Assembly (NCBI GenBank): GCA_948470475.1
Contig: OX419343.1
Span: forward strand, 5,529,133-5,593,132
From: Galaxea fascicularis
Taxonomy: Eukaryota > Cnidaria > Anthozoa > Scleractinia > Euphylliidae
Direction: 5' to 3'
DNA length: 64,000 nt
Part shown: positions 24,601 through 35,876 of the stretch, one piece after another
Numbering within the stretch: position 1 is the stretch's first letter
How the letters are laid out: each line of letters begins with the position of its first letter
The notes under the pieces: model-generated
Database searches by the model: none
Told to the model about the DNA's origin: nothing
The model's input: only the letters and a program-made list of their open reading frames with translations
Translations under genes and position numbers: made by a program

Positions 24601-27600
24601 AAAAGATAACTTTAGTCAAGAAAAGATTAAGAGCATGCAAACAAAAAGAAATTTGCAAACTACAAATAAATGTGTGTACTTTGGTGGATAGTCATAGGGT
24701 GATAGCTTAAATGTTTAGAACTGAAAAATAGAAATAAATAAACAAAAAAACAGAGGGATTGAAGGAATTTGGCTGTTGTTTTGGAAATGCACTGTTTTCT
24801 ATTTTCTCTTTCCTTCAAAGTAACAGCATGTTCTTGATAATACTGCGTACAATGCATGCTTCTATTTGCACCCTTAAAATCATGAAGGACTTTACAGCAT
24901 TACACTTGAAACCTTTTTATCACAATACGCCTCAACAACTTGAAACCTTTTCTTTGACTTGTGTGGTAATTGTATAATAATGAGTTTGAAACCAAGGAAA
25001 ATAACAGTTAAACCAAGGATAAAATTGACCCATGACATGTGCATGCAATAAAAAGATGGTTTCTCTGTAAATAATATTTCCATAAAAACAGAAAAATCAT
25101 TTAGGAGGAAAAAACTGTTGTGAAAAGGTCCACTGCTTCATTAAAACCATATACCGGTATGAGAAAAGGAAATTACAGTGTATGGTAGTTCAAACAGCAT
25201 CATAAGTTTAAAATAAAAATAAAACTATTAACCATGCATGTGAAATAAAGTGCTGGTTTACACAATACTGTCTTTAAAATTCTCTTTAGTACTTGTAAGT
25301 TGCACTGAGATTTGAAAAGATAAAAATATAACCTGGGCAAACAAAAACTGAAATTCAAAGTCGGAAGATTCACGAATTCAAAATCTCTTTCCAACAAAGA
25401 GACACACTGTACTGAAGAGAATAAATAGAAATTAAGATCAAGATGTAAATACATTTTGATCAAACCAACAATGATTGTGAAAAGGTTGACAACTAAATCA
25501 GAGTATTGAAAAACAAAATTATGTTTTGGTTTAACTTCACAAAATCACTGGATTAAATTCAAGAGAATGTGAGAAAAATCAACAAGTATACATACTCACA
25601 GAAATGTAAGATTAAAAGACTTCATACATGTATATGGTTAGCAAAAGGATTCACTCAATGAAAACCTTTCATGTAATGCATAATTAACAATTTTAAGAAA
25701 TGAAAGGTTTCTGTTGAATTCATAATTAATCCACACAGATTTGGTGAATGGGACTTTCATAATTAATGTTGCTTCTATATAAGGTCATGTCAAGACAAAC
25801 ATTCAAACAAACAAAAATTGGAAACAATTTTGATGAAACAACCTTGCAGTGGTCAGTGAAAATGGTCAAAAGAAAGTCACTGTACTGCATAAAATTCATG
25901 ACAATAAAGAGACAGCTTTAAGGTTCGAGCCTCATGTTGCAGCTGTAACTAAAACACTGCTGCAAAAGAGTTGTATTTGAGGGAAGAATCACACATATCC
26001 ACAGATGGCCATGTTTCATTCCCAGACTGAATAATATGATCCACTGTCATATTGTGCTGTGCTTAAAACAACACCTAAGCAAATGTAATTTGTTTATTAA
26101 AGAGCAAAATTACAGCCTCAAGAAAGCTAGTGCTTGAGGGAACAATAATAATGATCTTTGGCTGTTCTAATGGTTAGTGTTAAGCACTTTCAAACCAGCG
26201 ATGAAGTCAAAGAAATCAGAACTGATTTTGTTTTGTCAAAATTTTTACTGACAAAAAAATTAGAAATCGACTTTTCCAAGCTCTGTGTAGAATTTTTTCT
26301 GGCCTTGAAATGTTTGTTTTCTTAACTCCTCCCAGGCTATAGCAGCCATGTAAACAGTAAGGACGATGACAGTTGTACAACAAAAAAACAGCAATGATAA
26401 CACGAAAGTCAGTAAGTAGTGTGTTGCTCTTACAGGGGTTTGTTCATAATCAGCTGCCTTGATCTCCAAACCACTGCGCCTCGCGACATCATCTTTTACG
26501 CTTGGCTCTGTAAAGAAATTTCCTTATATCAATCAAAGCTGGGGGTGGTTTAGAAGTTTTAGCATAAAAATATGACAGGTCTGATCACAAGTTGTTAAAA
26601 ATAAACTAGAAATCTAAAATTACCGCCAACCAGTTAGCTCAGTGGTAGAGCACCAGACTAGAGTGCAGGAGGTCAAACCCCGGCCGGACCAACACTCAGG
26701 GTCTTTTAAATAATTGAGGAGAAAGTGCTGCCTTTGTAAGGACATCTGCAAATGGTTAGACTTTCTTGTCTTCTCAGATAAGGATGATAAACCATAGGCC
26801 CTGTCTCACAACTCTTCATAATTGATTCTGTGGGACGTAAAAGAACCCACACTGTTCGAAAAGAGTAGGGGACGTACACTGTAGTTCCCGGTGTAGTGGC
26901 CTATCTCATCCGATGGTTAAATGTTCGGAGATATTAGCTGCATAAGCTACTCTAAAATCTGAGGGTAAATAAAGTAATGTATGTATGTATGTATGTATGT
27001 ATGTATGTATGTATGTATGTATGTATGTATGTGTGGTGAAGCTAATCGTTTAAGGCCTAACAAGGTGGCACTTCACTGGCAGCTGGTATCACTTAAACAA
27101 GGGCATATAATCACTTCACAAGCTTAGAAGAACAAAGGAGGGGATTGGAGAAAGGGAGGAGTGTTGAACTTTCACAAGAACGGACAGTTGACACAGAGAG
27201 GGTGAATGCAATGAGCCAAGGGCCTACAGGCACATGCTAAAGGAGATACATGTAAGTCACTGAAGGCACAAAAAATGTAATAAATTAGCTATTTTAATTT
27301 CAGTGTTTCTGCATTGTCTGCTTGTCTTCCTGTAGGTTGCTACACGTTTGTTCACACTCCTTGATATCCACACCAACATTACAAAACTAACAACACCTGG
27401 CAGCACACAGAAATGATCACTAGAAAATCAACATCTTATAACAAAATTAATTAATTAAAAGGTCTTTAAATTTGCTCTGAATTTCCAGCATACATTTTAG
27501 CAAACCATGTTAGGACAAATAATCAATACCTTTTTTAATCCTTTCAGCAACATCACTGGGCTCCTCCAGTGTGTATTTAGTCTTTGCCATCTTTAGCTTG

Positions 27601-30600
27601 ACGTTGGAATCAAGAACTCTGCAAACAAGAGTGGTTTTGTGCAAAGTGTAACTACAGGAGGAACTTGAACTCAACATGCACACAAATATAAACTTTCACT
27701 GAACAAAAAATAATGTGGGGTTGGGGGATCCAGGGTTGTCATTAAGTTTTGAAGCAGGTATAACATCCATGACTTCACCCAAACATGGCAAAGACCCGAG
27801 TTCAATACACAGCAACCCTGACCTGTAACAAGACTAAGCTCAGCCTTAAGGCCCTTGCTAAATGATCAAACATTTTTCATCTAAAGTAGTTTTTGTTGCA
27901 CACAACATGGGCTGGCTAAACGAACAAACAATGTTTGATCAAACATCAAGCAAAGTGAGCCCACATAATGCTTTCTGTGTGTTACCACTGAAATTACGAC
28001 GTGTACGTCCGCAGATTCACTTTTTGGTTGGTTGCCTTTTTGTGCTCATGCTTGCTTTGTTTGAAGAGGTGGCTAAACGGTTGAAAACATTTTCGCGTGA
28101 AACAAATGTTGGATGAAAATGTTACATCACACATTGCAAGCCATTCAAATGCAATGTTGAGAGAGGCCGCTAAACGATCAAACATACTTGTTCAACACGA
28201 TGTTGGATGAAAATGTTTGATCGTTTAGGAGGGGCTTAACAGGTGTTAAGGGTTACGGCCCTTAATGAATGTCCTGGGGATCTAAAGAACAAAAGATTTC
28301 AAAACAATAGAAGAAGGGATGGGGTGGGAGTGAAGTGATCCAGTCTGAAAAACCTTCCATGGGAGGGGTCCCATGGATACTCATTTCAGGTTCTGCGGTG
28401 CATTACTCCACTAACACTAATTAATTTACATCCTTACAGATCAAAAGTTCACTTTTTTTCAATTTAATTTAATAAAAATTTACACCTGTTCACTTTATAA
28501 TATTAGCATGTCATTCAATCATTTTCATTTTGACTCTTTGTGGATGCAAATATGGTTACTTCTTAACCCTGTTTAACTGTTAATGAAAATTATAGAGTAA
28601 GATGCAACCTGAATCCACCTGTAACTGTAGATCAAGATTTTACATTCTGACAGGAAATGCAATTATAGAACAAATAATCATTGTTAACAACTGCAGTCTT
28701 TGCTTTGGACACATTTAGATGCCATCTCACACAGAGCCTAATAATGAGCCTTGAATGTACATATAATCACCCAATTCAAGGCTGTGCTCAAAGAGAACTA
28801 GTTGGGAACTCAAAGTCTCTAAACCCTTGAAACCCAGGGCACCCAGCATAAAAGTTTGCTGGTGTCTAAAAGGCAAAAGTAAGTTGCCAGGGGCGACCAG
28901 GGCCGCTACAGCACAGCCCTGTAAATAATTGCCACGCATCCACACACAAAGAACCAATTTACACTTTCTGTTACAAGCTACTGATTGAACAAATAAATGT
29001 TAATTTTTAAGGAGCAGTAATTATTGATCAGAGGTTATGAGTTCCACACTCCACTAGTTCAAGTTCAAGTTCAAGTTCAAGTTCCACTGAGCAAGTTAAC
29101 GATTAAAATTAGCTTACTTTGTCACAGTAAACATGGGGTATGGTGCATTGTTCCAAAGCGCATTCTGAAGTGCTTCTGCAAGTATTTTGGCTTGAGTTGT
29201 AGTGACACTGTGTAGATTTAGAGTGCACCACGAACATGCATAAATATATCGCAGATCCAACAAAACAGTTTCAAGAAGGGAAAACCAATCATGCAGACGC
29301 AGGTTAATTACTTATTAATGGTATTTACACAGTACATCACTACATATAACATTAGAGATGTGGCCATGCCAAGACTGCTGTCCCCAGTCTAAATGTGATC
29401 ATAATTATTACATTTGGGATGCTATCTCCCCACACACCTTTCTCCATGTAATTTATTTTTTTAATGTTAATTGGTTAGGTAGCCAGAATTCAGGAATATT
29501 ACTAGAAAACTTTCAGTGTTGCCACTTATTGGGACGGAAATAAAATATAGTACATGTATAAACAAAAATCTCAGACTGTCCACTGACCATGAACCAATTT
29601 TAAATGACCACCCAAGGAAAATACTTGGGCAGTGAAACCTTTAACCATAACTACCATTAAATTTCCTTCCAAAATCTAATGGCTGACCTAAAGTAAAATT
29701 TAAAATTCCCTCAGACTTTTCACTGGCTTTTACGCAGAATTTAAAAATTTCCCTGACTTTTTCCTGATCTTGACAAAAAAAACTATTTTCCCTGCCCATA
29801 GCAACCCTGAGTTTTTGAAATGAGGAAACAAGCCATGTACAAGAGTCGTGTCTTTAAAATAGTTGTGCTTAACTCTGGAAGATCTAGAAACTTCACAGAA
29901 GAGCGAAACAATGTCAGTCTGTCTCCGTACATGCATCTTTAAAATTCCAAGACATAATGGAAGTATATATTAAATTAAAGTAAAATTTTGTAACCTGACA
30001 TGGACAGAGAAGAAGTCATAAAATTACTATAATTTTACATACATGTACTACCTCTTACTAACTGAGTTCAAGGTCCGTACAGTAAGTTATGGACCAAGTT
30101 TTTCATGTTTGCTTAAATCAGAAACTGTAACTAACAGTATGGACCAACAAAATGAGGTTAGTAAGATATTACAGTCAACACGCTTCACGTATGAATGCAC
30201 AACTTCAAACATTCATAAAATATTTCATTCACCGATTTGATTTTTCAATTATGAAATGATTCTTCGAACCTTCAGTTGCACAATTATAAATCAAATTAAA
30301 AGTAGTAAACAGACTCATGGTGAAATTGAAAATAAGAAATCTGCAGTTATTACAGATGAAAACTATTTTCAAATTATTTTTCGGCGGAGTGCCATTGCTT
30401 TCGCGCGGGAACAAATGAGCGACTGTGTCACCGCCACGTTGCGTTTTTAAAATATGCGCTCGTTCGCTCGTGGTTTCATGTATTAAAACCCAGGATGTCT
30501 AGAAATTTCCTTGGTGGAAATTTCCCAAGAATCCTTCTTTTCCAAGCTATTGTGTACTTGAATTGACAAACTAAATACTTTGCAGCTCCCTTCCTCTCCT

Positions 30601-33600
30601 ATGCACTTTTGAAGATGCAGTTTTTCTTCTTGGATAGCGCTCAATGGAATTCCCGTTTGAACAAACTTAAAATTTTGAGGCAACAATTCTCCTACTTTGG
30701 AAACGATGTTCTGTCTTATTTCTTTAAGCGTTTTGCTTAGATAAGGTTGTGATCGCTCAACAAACGCAAGAGCGTTGCTGTTGCTCTCAATCTTTATCTT
30801 TATAAGAATTTCCGCCATTTTCAATCATTTGAGCGCGAAATCTTCAACTGAATGATTCGATTATTTGAAACGTGATCCTTATCTTTCAATCTCGTGGCGA
30901 AGGCATGTCAATCAAATTCATTCACAAACCATTCAGATGAATATTGGAACCTTACGTCGCCGAGCGTTCATGCGTGAAGCGTGTTGACTGTAATACATCT
31001 CAAAGGATAATCGGGTGCATGGGAAAGTAAACTTTCAAATTTAGCAGGCTGTACATGTACTAACTGAGAGATATAATAAATATATATAGTTTGCTGCCCA
31101 AGATTCAGTTTTAAAAAATTTACTAATAGTACTTAAATTATTATTTTAATGTACTTGGACCTTTGACCATTACTTCATTGGCGTATTGAACCCAAGAAAT
31201 GATTTCACAAAACTAAAAGACAACCTTCTGAAAGGATTTCACAAAACTAAAAGACAACCTTCTGAAAGGAAATGCTCATTCATTCAACAAAATGAAAAAA
31301 AAAACATTTTTTATAATTATAGTTATAATTATTATAACAATTTTTTCCCTTGTACAGACTACCTAAGTGAAAATGCAGTCTTGTATAAAACAAACCACAA
31401 ATAAAGGCAACTTACTTTTTGCTTAAAGACAGCTTAATGTCTCCTTCCTTGAGATTATCAGACTCCACTGAAATGTAAAAAAAAAAACAAAGAAATTGTA
31501 AATACCATATTCAGTTTAATGGTACACAATAATGTGGTTTCTAATTCCCTGTGTTTTTGGCATGAACTCATCATAGCAAGGGGATTAATAACAAAAACAA
31601 TAATAATAGTCTTTGTTGAGAATAAAGATACAGCAACAAATGAGACAAACATGTCAGACATCTATCTCAAAATGTTTTGAGACAGATGTCTGACCTTGGA
31701 GAGTATCCAGTCAGCAACAAAACAAACTATTTGTTTTTAACAATTGCCAACGGAAATAGTTCTCTCACACAATGATATCTTTACCCTGAGACAGCACCTG
31801 GTTATACCTATGCATTAATTGAATTTAGCTGAAGCAATCCTACACTGTACAAGCTGCCAATACAGAACCACAACTGCATCAATTTATGAGCTTTCGAATC
31901 TTTTCAAACAAGGTCAGATGGTAAGATATTCCAGGTAACACGATTAAAAGCTGGACCCATGGTCTTGACTAAGGGCTGGGTGCAAAACACTGAATTTCAT
32001 TACCCTCTTTTATTCTTCTTTTAAAAACTGTTATTTTCACAAAATTATCTTTTTGATCTTCTCACTGTTCGATCTGTGGCCAGTCTCTTTCAAAATAATG
32101 TTCCCTGACCACTGGCAATTTGGGAAGATTATTGACAAAACAGCTGGAGCATTCAACACCAATTAAAAAGAGTTCAACAAAATAATGTCAAGGCTACAGA
32201 TTCTCCCTAGTAACTGCTACACAAAACTTGCACACTGGAATGTATACATATCAAAATCATCTGGTCCCAGTTGTTCAAGCATTGGATAGCGCTATCCAAC
32301 GGATAAATCACTGTCCAGTGGATGAGTATTGGGAAAGCTAATTGCACTATCCACTGGATAGATATTGGTCCAGTGGATAGCGCTATCCAGCCTTTGGGCA
32401 ACTGGGGTCCGGTTTATGATAGTCACCCTATTATTTTGCTCAGTGTTAATTTCCTTGTTTGCTGCCATGATGTATTTTTGTTTGGTGTGAAGGGCTGCAA
32501 ATAGCTTTTCTTTCTTGAAAGGATATACTGATACTGATATCAATAATTGAATGTTATTCAGGGCACTAAATTAATTAAATTTCACTATGTCGTGCCCTTC
32601 TCCATTCTATTTTCTTGTTAAAAATGTAATCTTCTTTCTTTTCATGTTACCCTGTAATCAGGTTTTTGCATATCTTTACATATATAATAAAGGATAAAAA
32701 TTAAAGTTACCCTTGGCAGTATACCAGTCTACTTAAAAGTGTGACAATTGTTTGAAAATGTACTGCTAACTAGAAATACAAGTCCTAATAATCACAGATG
32801 TTGCAATAAATCTCACCCTGTTCCTTATTTACTTCATTCTTAGCATCTTTCACTGGGACAAAGTTGTCCTTGAACAACTTTGAAGCTTCCTCTTTCTTGA
32901 CGGCACTGGGAACCTCTACAATTGAGCTCTCGCGCTGGCTCTGGAAGAAGTCCTCAACACGCTTGTATGTCTTTTCTGGATTAGGTCCCTGATCAATGTC
33001 AGCCTTTACCTGCTTGACTTTCCCTTTCACCATGATCTTTCCCTCACCAGCTCTGCTGTCTGCAGCCTTTTCTCTGGAAGCTTGCTTTTCTGTTTGCATA
33101 TGGTTGTCTTGGAAAGTGGCACTGTCACTGGGATCTGGAGCTATCTCACGAGATAATGGCACTGGCGGAATTACTTTCTCATCATCAGTGGAAACTCCCT
33201 CGGGATTGCGAATCTCACTCTTCTTGGAAGATGATTCTATATTATTATATACAGGGTCTCTAAGCTGTCTGGATTTATCAAATTCATCATTTTTAGTAAG
33301 AAAATTGCTGTTTTGTGAAGAATCCTGTTGATCACGTAGACTTTGATCACTGTGATAACTGGAATCCTCCACTTGTCGTATATGTTTCCTTGCATTTAAA
33401 TTGTCAGAATCACTGCCATCAGTTTCATAAACATCTTGAACATATCCTTGATTGTGCTGTCCTTGGTGCAAATTTATGTTCTTGTGGAGGCCATGTTTTG
33501 CATTTATTTTGTCCCAGTTCTCCGTCTGAACTGGTGGTAAAGGACCTCCGTCAAGGTCTGTTTCATCATTAAGAGCCCTTTCAACTGGAAAATACGCCCT

Positions 33601-35876
33601 TAAATTCTGATCCTCTCTGGTACGTTCATAATCATTCTTGTCCCTGAACCAATCACTATTGTCACGCCGATGTCCAATGCCATCCCTGTTGTCAAAACTT
33701 TGTTGATATTCATCCTGGTTGGGATAGTAATTGTTGGCATCAATTCTTTTTCGTTTTTCTCCTGAGTGGTAAGATGGGTATTCTACAAAAAGAAGAAGAA
33801 CCCTGCTTAGTAAAAGTTTTGGCAGTAACAGAGGTCAACATCTTATTTCAAGTTTACAAGAATTAAGAAAATAGAAAAAAGGGATAAAAGCCTTGATATA
33901 CAACCAAATTCTACTGCCAGTGCAATGAGAATTATAAGAAAATCAGTTAAAAGAATATGGATGTTGATGTCAGGGCATAATGAGTCAACTGCCAAAGGGC
34001 ACTTAAGATACATCGGCAGATTCAAAGGCAGGAAGCCGAGTTTATATGACATTATCAGGAACAGTACTTACTTGATTGCCTAATTATGTTTCTCTTGCAT
34101 ATGCGAGTATCTGTCAGGCAAAAAAGATGTAATATTAATCATCATTAACTCGTGCTTAACACAGGTATCACAGATGCCATTAAAAGTGTGAGAAAAGTGA
34201 AAATTACTGGCTCCACAGGAGTGGAAATAAGTGAAAACAGACTGATAGGTGATTAGCGACTAGCTGTGTCCAGTTAACTTTTTTTGTTTTATTCTTGTAA
34301 AATTTTATTTTATTTTATTTTTGGCTAGCAAATTTTGATCAGTAATTTCCGATCTGCGCCATCACTTCCATCTCTGGTACATCAATCTCAGTAATCAGAG
34401 GTTCCTGACATCTTCCTTGTTGATGCCTGACAACTTTGAGGCAAGACAGTATTTTTGCCTCAAACTTTGGTATCTTTCATAAGCAACAAAAATTAACAAC
34501 TACACAGCCACTCGTGTTGGTGTATCATCTGCTGTAGTATGTGAAAAAACTGTCACAGTAAAAGTATCAAATTTTCATTATGAAGCTGCATATTGCAATG
34601 CGTTTGCACTATTCTCGGCATCACAAACTGAAAGAGAAAGTCATTCAGACCAAAAAACGTACAGACTGTGAGCACATTATATCAACGAGTTTGTACACGT
34701 CACAAAGAGATACATCAGTTCGGTAATCTAGACTAACTAAATTGTACAAGCTTTTCACTGGTTTTCTAGGAAACTAAAAGAGCTGTTCATGTCGACTTAA
34801 ATCAATACGATTGTATCGAATGACAAGGAAGCAGGGAGAACTTAACGGAAAAACATACAATGCGTACGTGTATTGGTAAAATTGCGGATAAAATTCAGCT
34901 ATAAACAAAATAAGCTAATTTCGCTAAATACTTTTCGGCATCAACGAGATAAAATCCGATTTTTTTAAGCTTGTACAATTTCCTGGTTTGTGAGTTGTGT
35001 GTACAAGGAGGCAGGCGCCATAAAAAGGAAACGACAAATAAATGCTTCTTGAAGTGACGATCAAGTTTAGTCAAAATCGCGGTTCCAAAAACATTATGCA
35101 AATGTTTTCTTCCTGACAGCCGCCCGTGAGGAATATTCTAACGAAAACATTCCCCTTTCAAGCTGTAACCCGTATCTGCTTTAACGGTAACGAAAATAAA
35201 AACAGCTTAATCATTACAGAAAATGTCACTTACTAGTGAACGGTGGCTATGTGTTATTTAAATTAAAGATGAAATTAAGCGAAAAGGGTTTTCTTTTCGT
35301 AAGGGTTCTTCCCTTAGGCGGGAAGCACATTCAAGTCAGCCAGTTAGAACGAATTTAATCAAAATCAAACTTCACATTGAAGTCGTTCTGAGGATAACTT
35401 GAATAAGCTATCAAAACGCACTGTCACTGTCAAAGAAGATTTTAACAATTCATGAGAAAAGAAAAGAATACTGGAGTGGTAAAAATGTATAAAAATTCAA
35501 ACAATTACCGCACAGTGACCAAACCAATTTTGGATCAAAAGGACGCGGACGCGGACGCGATCGAAAATGAAAGACCAAGTTTCAAATGTAATCGAGAAAA
35601 CTCCTTTACAAATTTGCCATCTAAAGAATTTCTACTCACATCCATCGCAGTATTCGCCAAAATCACATTCCCTCGAAGAGCGACAACCTAAAGATTCAAA
35701 GAAGAGAAATAAATAAGTCGATTTGTCATGCTTGAAAGATCGAGCGTTCTCGAATCTATCTGTACCCAAACAGAACACACATTAAGCTCACCGATCTCCG
35801 GCGAATCTCTAAGATGCCCATGATCAAGAACCACTGCTAGAAATAAGAGGATGTACTTCAGGTATTTCGAATCCAT
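15651..35876 (-). CDS. PTPRN-like: PTPRN/IA-2/phogrin-family receptor tyrosine phosphatase, 23 coding exons
   Basis: Exons: 35792-35876, 35640-35687, 34072-34110, 32817-33782, 31416-31467, 29118-29207, 27530-27618, 26434-26507, 24443-24588, 24071-24137, 23407-23528, 22404-22458, 21735-21788, 21303-21396, 21093-21166, 20106-20183, 19131-19193, 18988-19050, 18629-18700, 17418-17512, 16819-16937, 16227-16300, 15651-15722. The phases join to 897 codons. Order: signal peptide, Cys-rich RESP18-like start, luminal region, membrane span (about 503-527), one PTP domain (about 595-890). The end ([20 protein letters not shown]) is nearly identical to vertebrate IA-2. Known family role: dense-core vesicle membrane protein in neuroendocrine secretion. 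One intron (21735/21396) is GC-AG; all others are GT-AG. Unlike vertebrate IA-2, catalytic residues are retained. Confidence 0.95.
15773..15879. repeat. short inverted-repeat element in the last PTPRN-like intron
   Basis: Ends TGTGTGGCTTAC and GTAAGCCACACA are reverse complements about 105 bases apart. MITE-like and non-coding. Confidence 0.5.
16819..17512 (-). CDS. PTPRN-like: PTPRN-like exons 20-21: WPD loop and PTP signature
   Basis: Exon 20 (17418-17512) contains [13 protein letters not shown], with the general-acid Asp near residue 794. Exon 21 (16819-16937) contains [19 protein letters not shown], the C-x5-R signature with Cys near 826 and Arg near 832. Known vertebrate IA-2 has Ala in place of the WPD Asp and Asp in place of the small residue after Cys-Ser; reversing both restored activity in published mutagenesis. 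Here the first is Asp and the second Gly. The KNRY motif (near Tyr655) in exon 14 is also intact. The Q-loop reads VKTKAQF, with Lys where active enzymes usually carry the first Gln. Confidence 0.93.
17932..18329. mobile_element. MITE nested in an older repeat, PTPRN-like intron 19
   Basis: Termini ATAGAGTTCTAAAGTG (with TGACGTCAC just inside) and CACTTTAGAACTCTAT are inverted repeats. It splits an older repeat whose halves (AGTGGGGAGAA on the left, AATATCAAGTAAATTCAT on the right) are contiguous, inverted, at 23690-23850 and 49932-50110. Confidence 0.75.
18330..18460 (-). repeat. dispersed repeat, inverted copy, interrupted by a MITE
   Basis: Matches in reverse orientation the blocks at 23690-23850 and 49932-50110 (ACAAGGAGAAATTTGATGCT, TTTTATAAAACGTTGATAT). 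Its other end lies at about 17900-17931, beyond the nested MITE. Confidence 0.6.
19254..19415 (-). mobile_element. tRNA-derived SINE, copy 1
   Basis: On the minus strand it reads CAGGATGGCCAAGTGGTTTA then a B-box-like GGGTTCAAATCC, followed by a tail through GTAAGTGCCTGGTTCAAC and ACTGGTCTGCCTCCCACCAG. The same structure occurs at 49225-49389. The head resembles a Leu/Ser-type tRNA. It lies in PTPRN-like intron 16, just upstream of exon 17 in the transcript. Confidence 0.75.
19508..19657. mobile_element. 150-bp MITE, copy 1 of a three-copy family
   Basis: Ends AGGCTGTGTTCTTAG and CTAGAACACAGCCCTG are inverted repeats. The interior has CTCTAAACCCTTGA and GGCAAAAGTAAGT, shared with 28779-28921 and 59783-59945. 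Confidence 0.8.
20881..21072. repeat. inverted repeat with 55-bp arms beside a splice donor
   Basis: The left arm (TTACAGTGCGACGCGCC to ACAAGTTAGCC, 20881-20936) and the right arm (21017-21072) are almost exact reverse complements around an 80-base loop. The right arm ends about 19 bases from the donor of PTPRN-like exon 15 (21093-21166). Confidence 0.85.
22500..22990. repeat. dispersed repeat, copy 2
   Basis: Shares CATGCTCTGATTGGCTAA, TGTAATGCCCACG and CAAGGCCTCAGTTTGAGAT with 3240-3745 and keeps the same internal hairpin. It is diverged and lies in PTPRN-like intron 11. Confidence 0.65.
23685..23870 (+). repeat. dispersed repeat shared with 49932-50110
   Basis: Contains AAACAGAATGGTCACGAGAA and ATATTTTAACAACTTCTCCCC, found at 49932-50110 and, inverted and interrupted, around 17900-18460. 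Non-coding; PTPRN-like intron 10. Confidence 0.65.
24443..24588 (-). CDS. PTPRN-like: PTPRN-like exon 9: transmembrane exon
   Basis: Encodes a basic luminal stretch ([11 protein letters not shown]) and a single membrane span of about 25 residues starting [20 protein letters not shown]. It ends with the stop-transfer MMRR shared with the next exon. The phase (two bases over) matches exon 10 at 24071-24137, giving RRHNEAKSF. Confidence 0.9.
26260..26433 (-). CDS. candidate alternative membrane-spanning 3' terminus of PTPRN-like exon 8
   Basis: If the GTAAGA donor after exon 8 (26434-26507) is not used, the frame runs on for 57 more codons before a stop at 26260. It includes a long hydrophobic run ([20 protein letters not shown] then TVYMAAIAW) and a basic tail ([14 protein letters not shown]). 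AATAAA on the minus strand lies at 26093-26098, about 160 bases on. The product would be a membrane-anchored luminal domain with no phosphatase. This is inference; a chance hydrophobic frame in an AT-rich intron is the alternative. Confidence 0.3.
   Translation of the reverse strand, partial: VRATHYLLTFVLSLLFFCCTTVIVLTVYMAAIAWEELRKQTFQGQKKFYTELGKVDF
26622..27032 (+). mobile_element. tRNA-derived SINE ending in an ATGT array
   Basis: The head has a tRNA A-box (CAGTTAGCTCAGTGGTAGAG) and B-box-like GGTCAAACCCC. A core with GACGTAAAAGAACCCACAC and GTTCGAAAAGAGTAGGGG follows. It ends in about 14 ATGT units (26977-27032). It sits in PTPRN-like intron 7 in transcript sense order reversed. Too long and without tRNA folding beyond the head, so not a tRNA gene. 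Confidence 0.8.
27848..28237. mobile_element. 390-bp MITE in PTPRN-like intron 6
   Basis: Left end AAGGCCCTTGCTAAATGATC then AAACATTTTTC, and right end GAAAATGTTTGATCGTTTAG then GAGGGGCTT, are imperfect inverted repeats of about 30 bases. Internal GATCAAACAT motifs recur. No transposase. Confidence 0.75.
28779..28921. mobile_element. MITE, copy 2 of the three-copy family
   Basis: Ends AGGCTGTGCTC and AGCACAGCCCTG. The interior has CTCTAAACCCTTGAAACCC and GGCAAAAGTAAGT as in copies 1 and 3. Confidence 0.8.
32263..32410. mobile_element. 148-bp MITE in PTPRN-like intron 4
   Basis: Ends GGTCCCAGTTGTTC and GGGCAACTGGGGTCC are imperfect inverted repeats. The interior carries repeated GGATAGCGCTATCCA palindromes. 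Confidence 0.75.
32817..33782 (-). CDS. PTPRN-like: PTPRN-like exon 4: 966-nt luminal exon
   Basis: This exon encodes about 322 residues of low-complexity, Asp/Asn/Ser/Lys-rich sequence with no fold I can name. It opens with GEKRKRI, a possible convertase site near residues 67-70, and has other dibasic pairs later. It is the variable luminal region between the RESP18-like start and the mature ectodomain. Its length and charge resemble the disordered luminal part of family members. The acceptor is at 33783-33784 and the donor GTGAGA follows CAGG at 32817. Confidence 0.85.
35640..35876 (-). CDS. PTPRN-like: PTPRN-like exons 1-2: signal peptide and cysteine-rich start
   Basis: Exon 1 (35792-35876) starts [20 protein letters not shown], a short basic start followed by a hydrophobic core, as in a signal peptide. 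Exon 2 (35640-35687) and exon 3 give [20 protein letters not shown], four closely spaced cysteines. They sit where vertebrate IA-2 has its RESP18-homology cysteines used in granule targeting. The ATG at 35874-35876 is the natural start because the signal peptide begins there. Confidence 0.85.

Noticed and set aside
26622..26695. Possible tRNA gene with A and B boxes
   Set aside because: Continues into a SINE core and ATGT tail and does not fold beyond the head.
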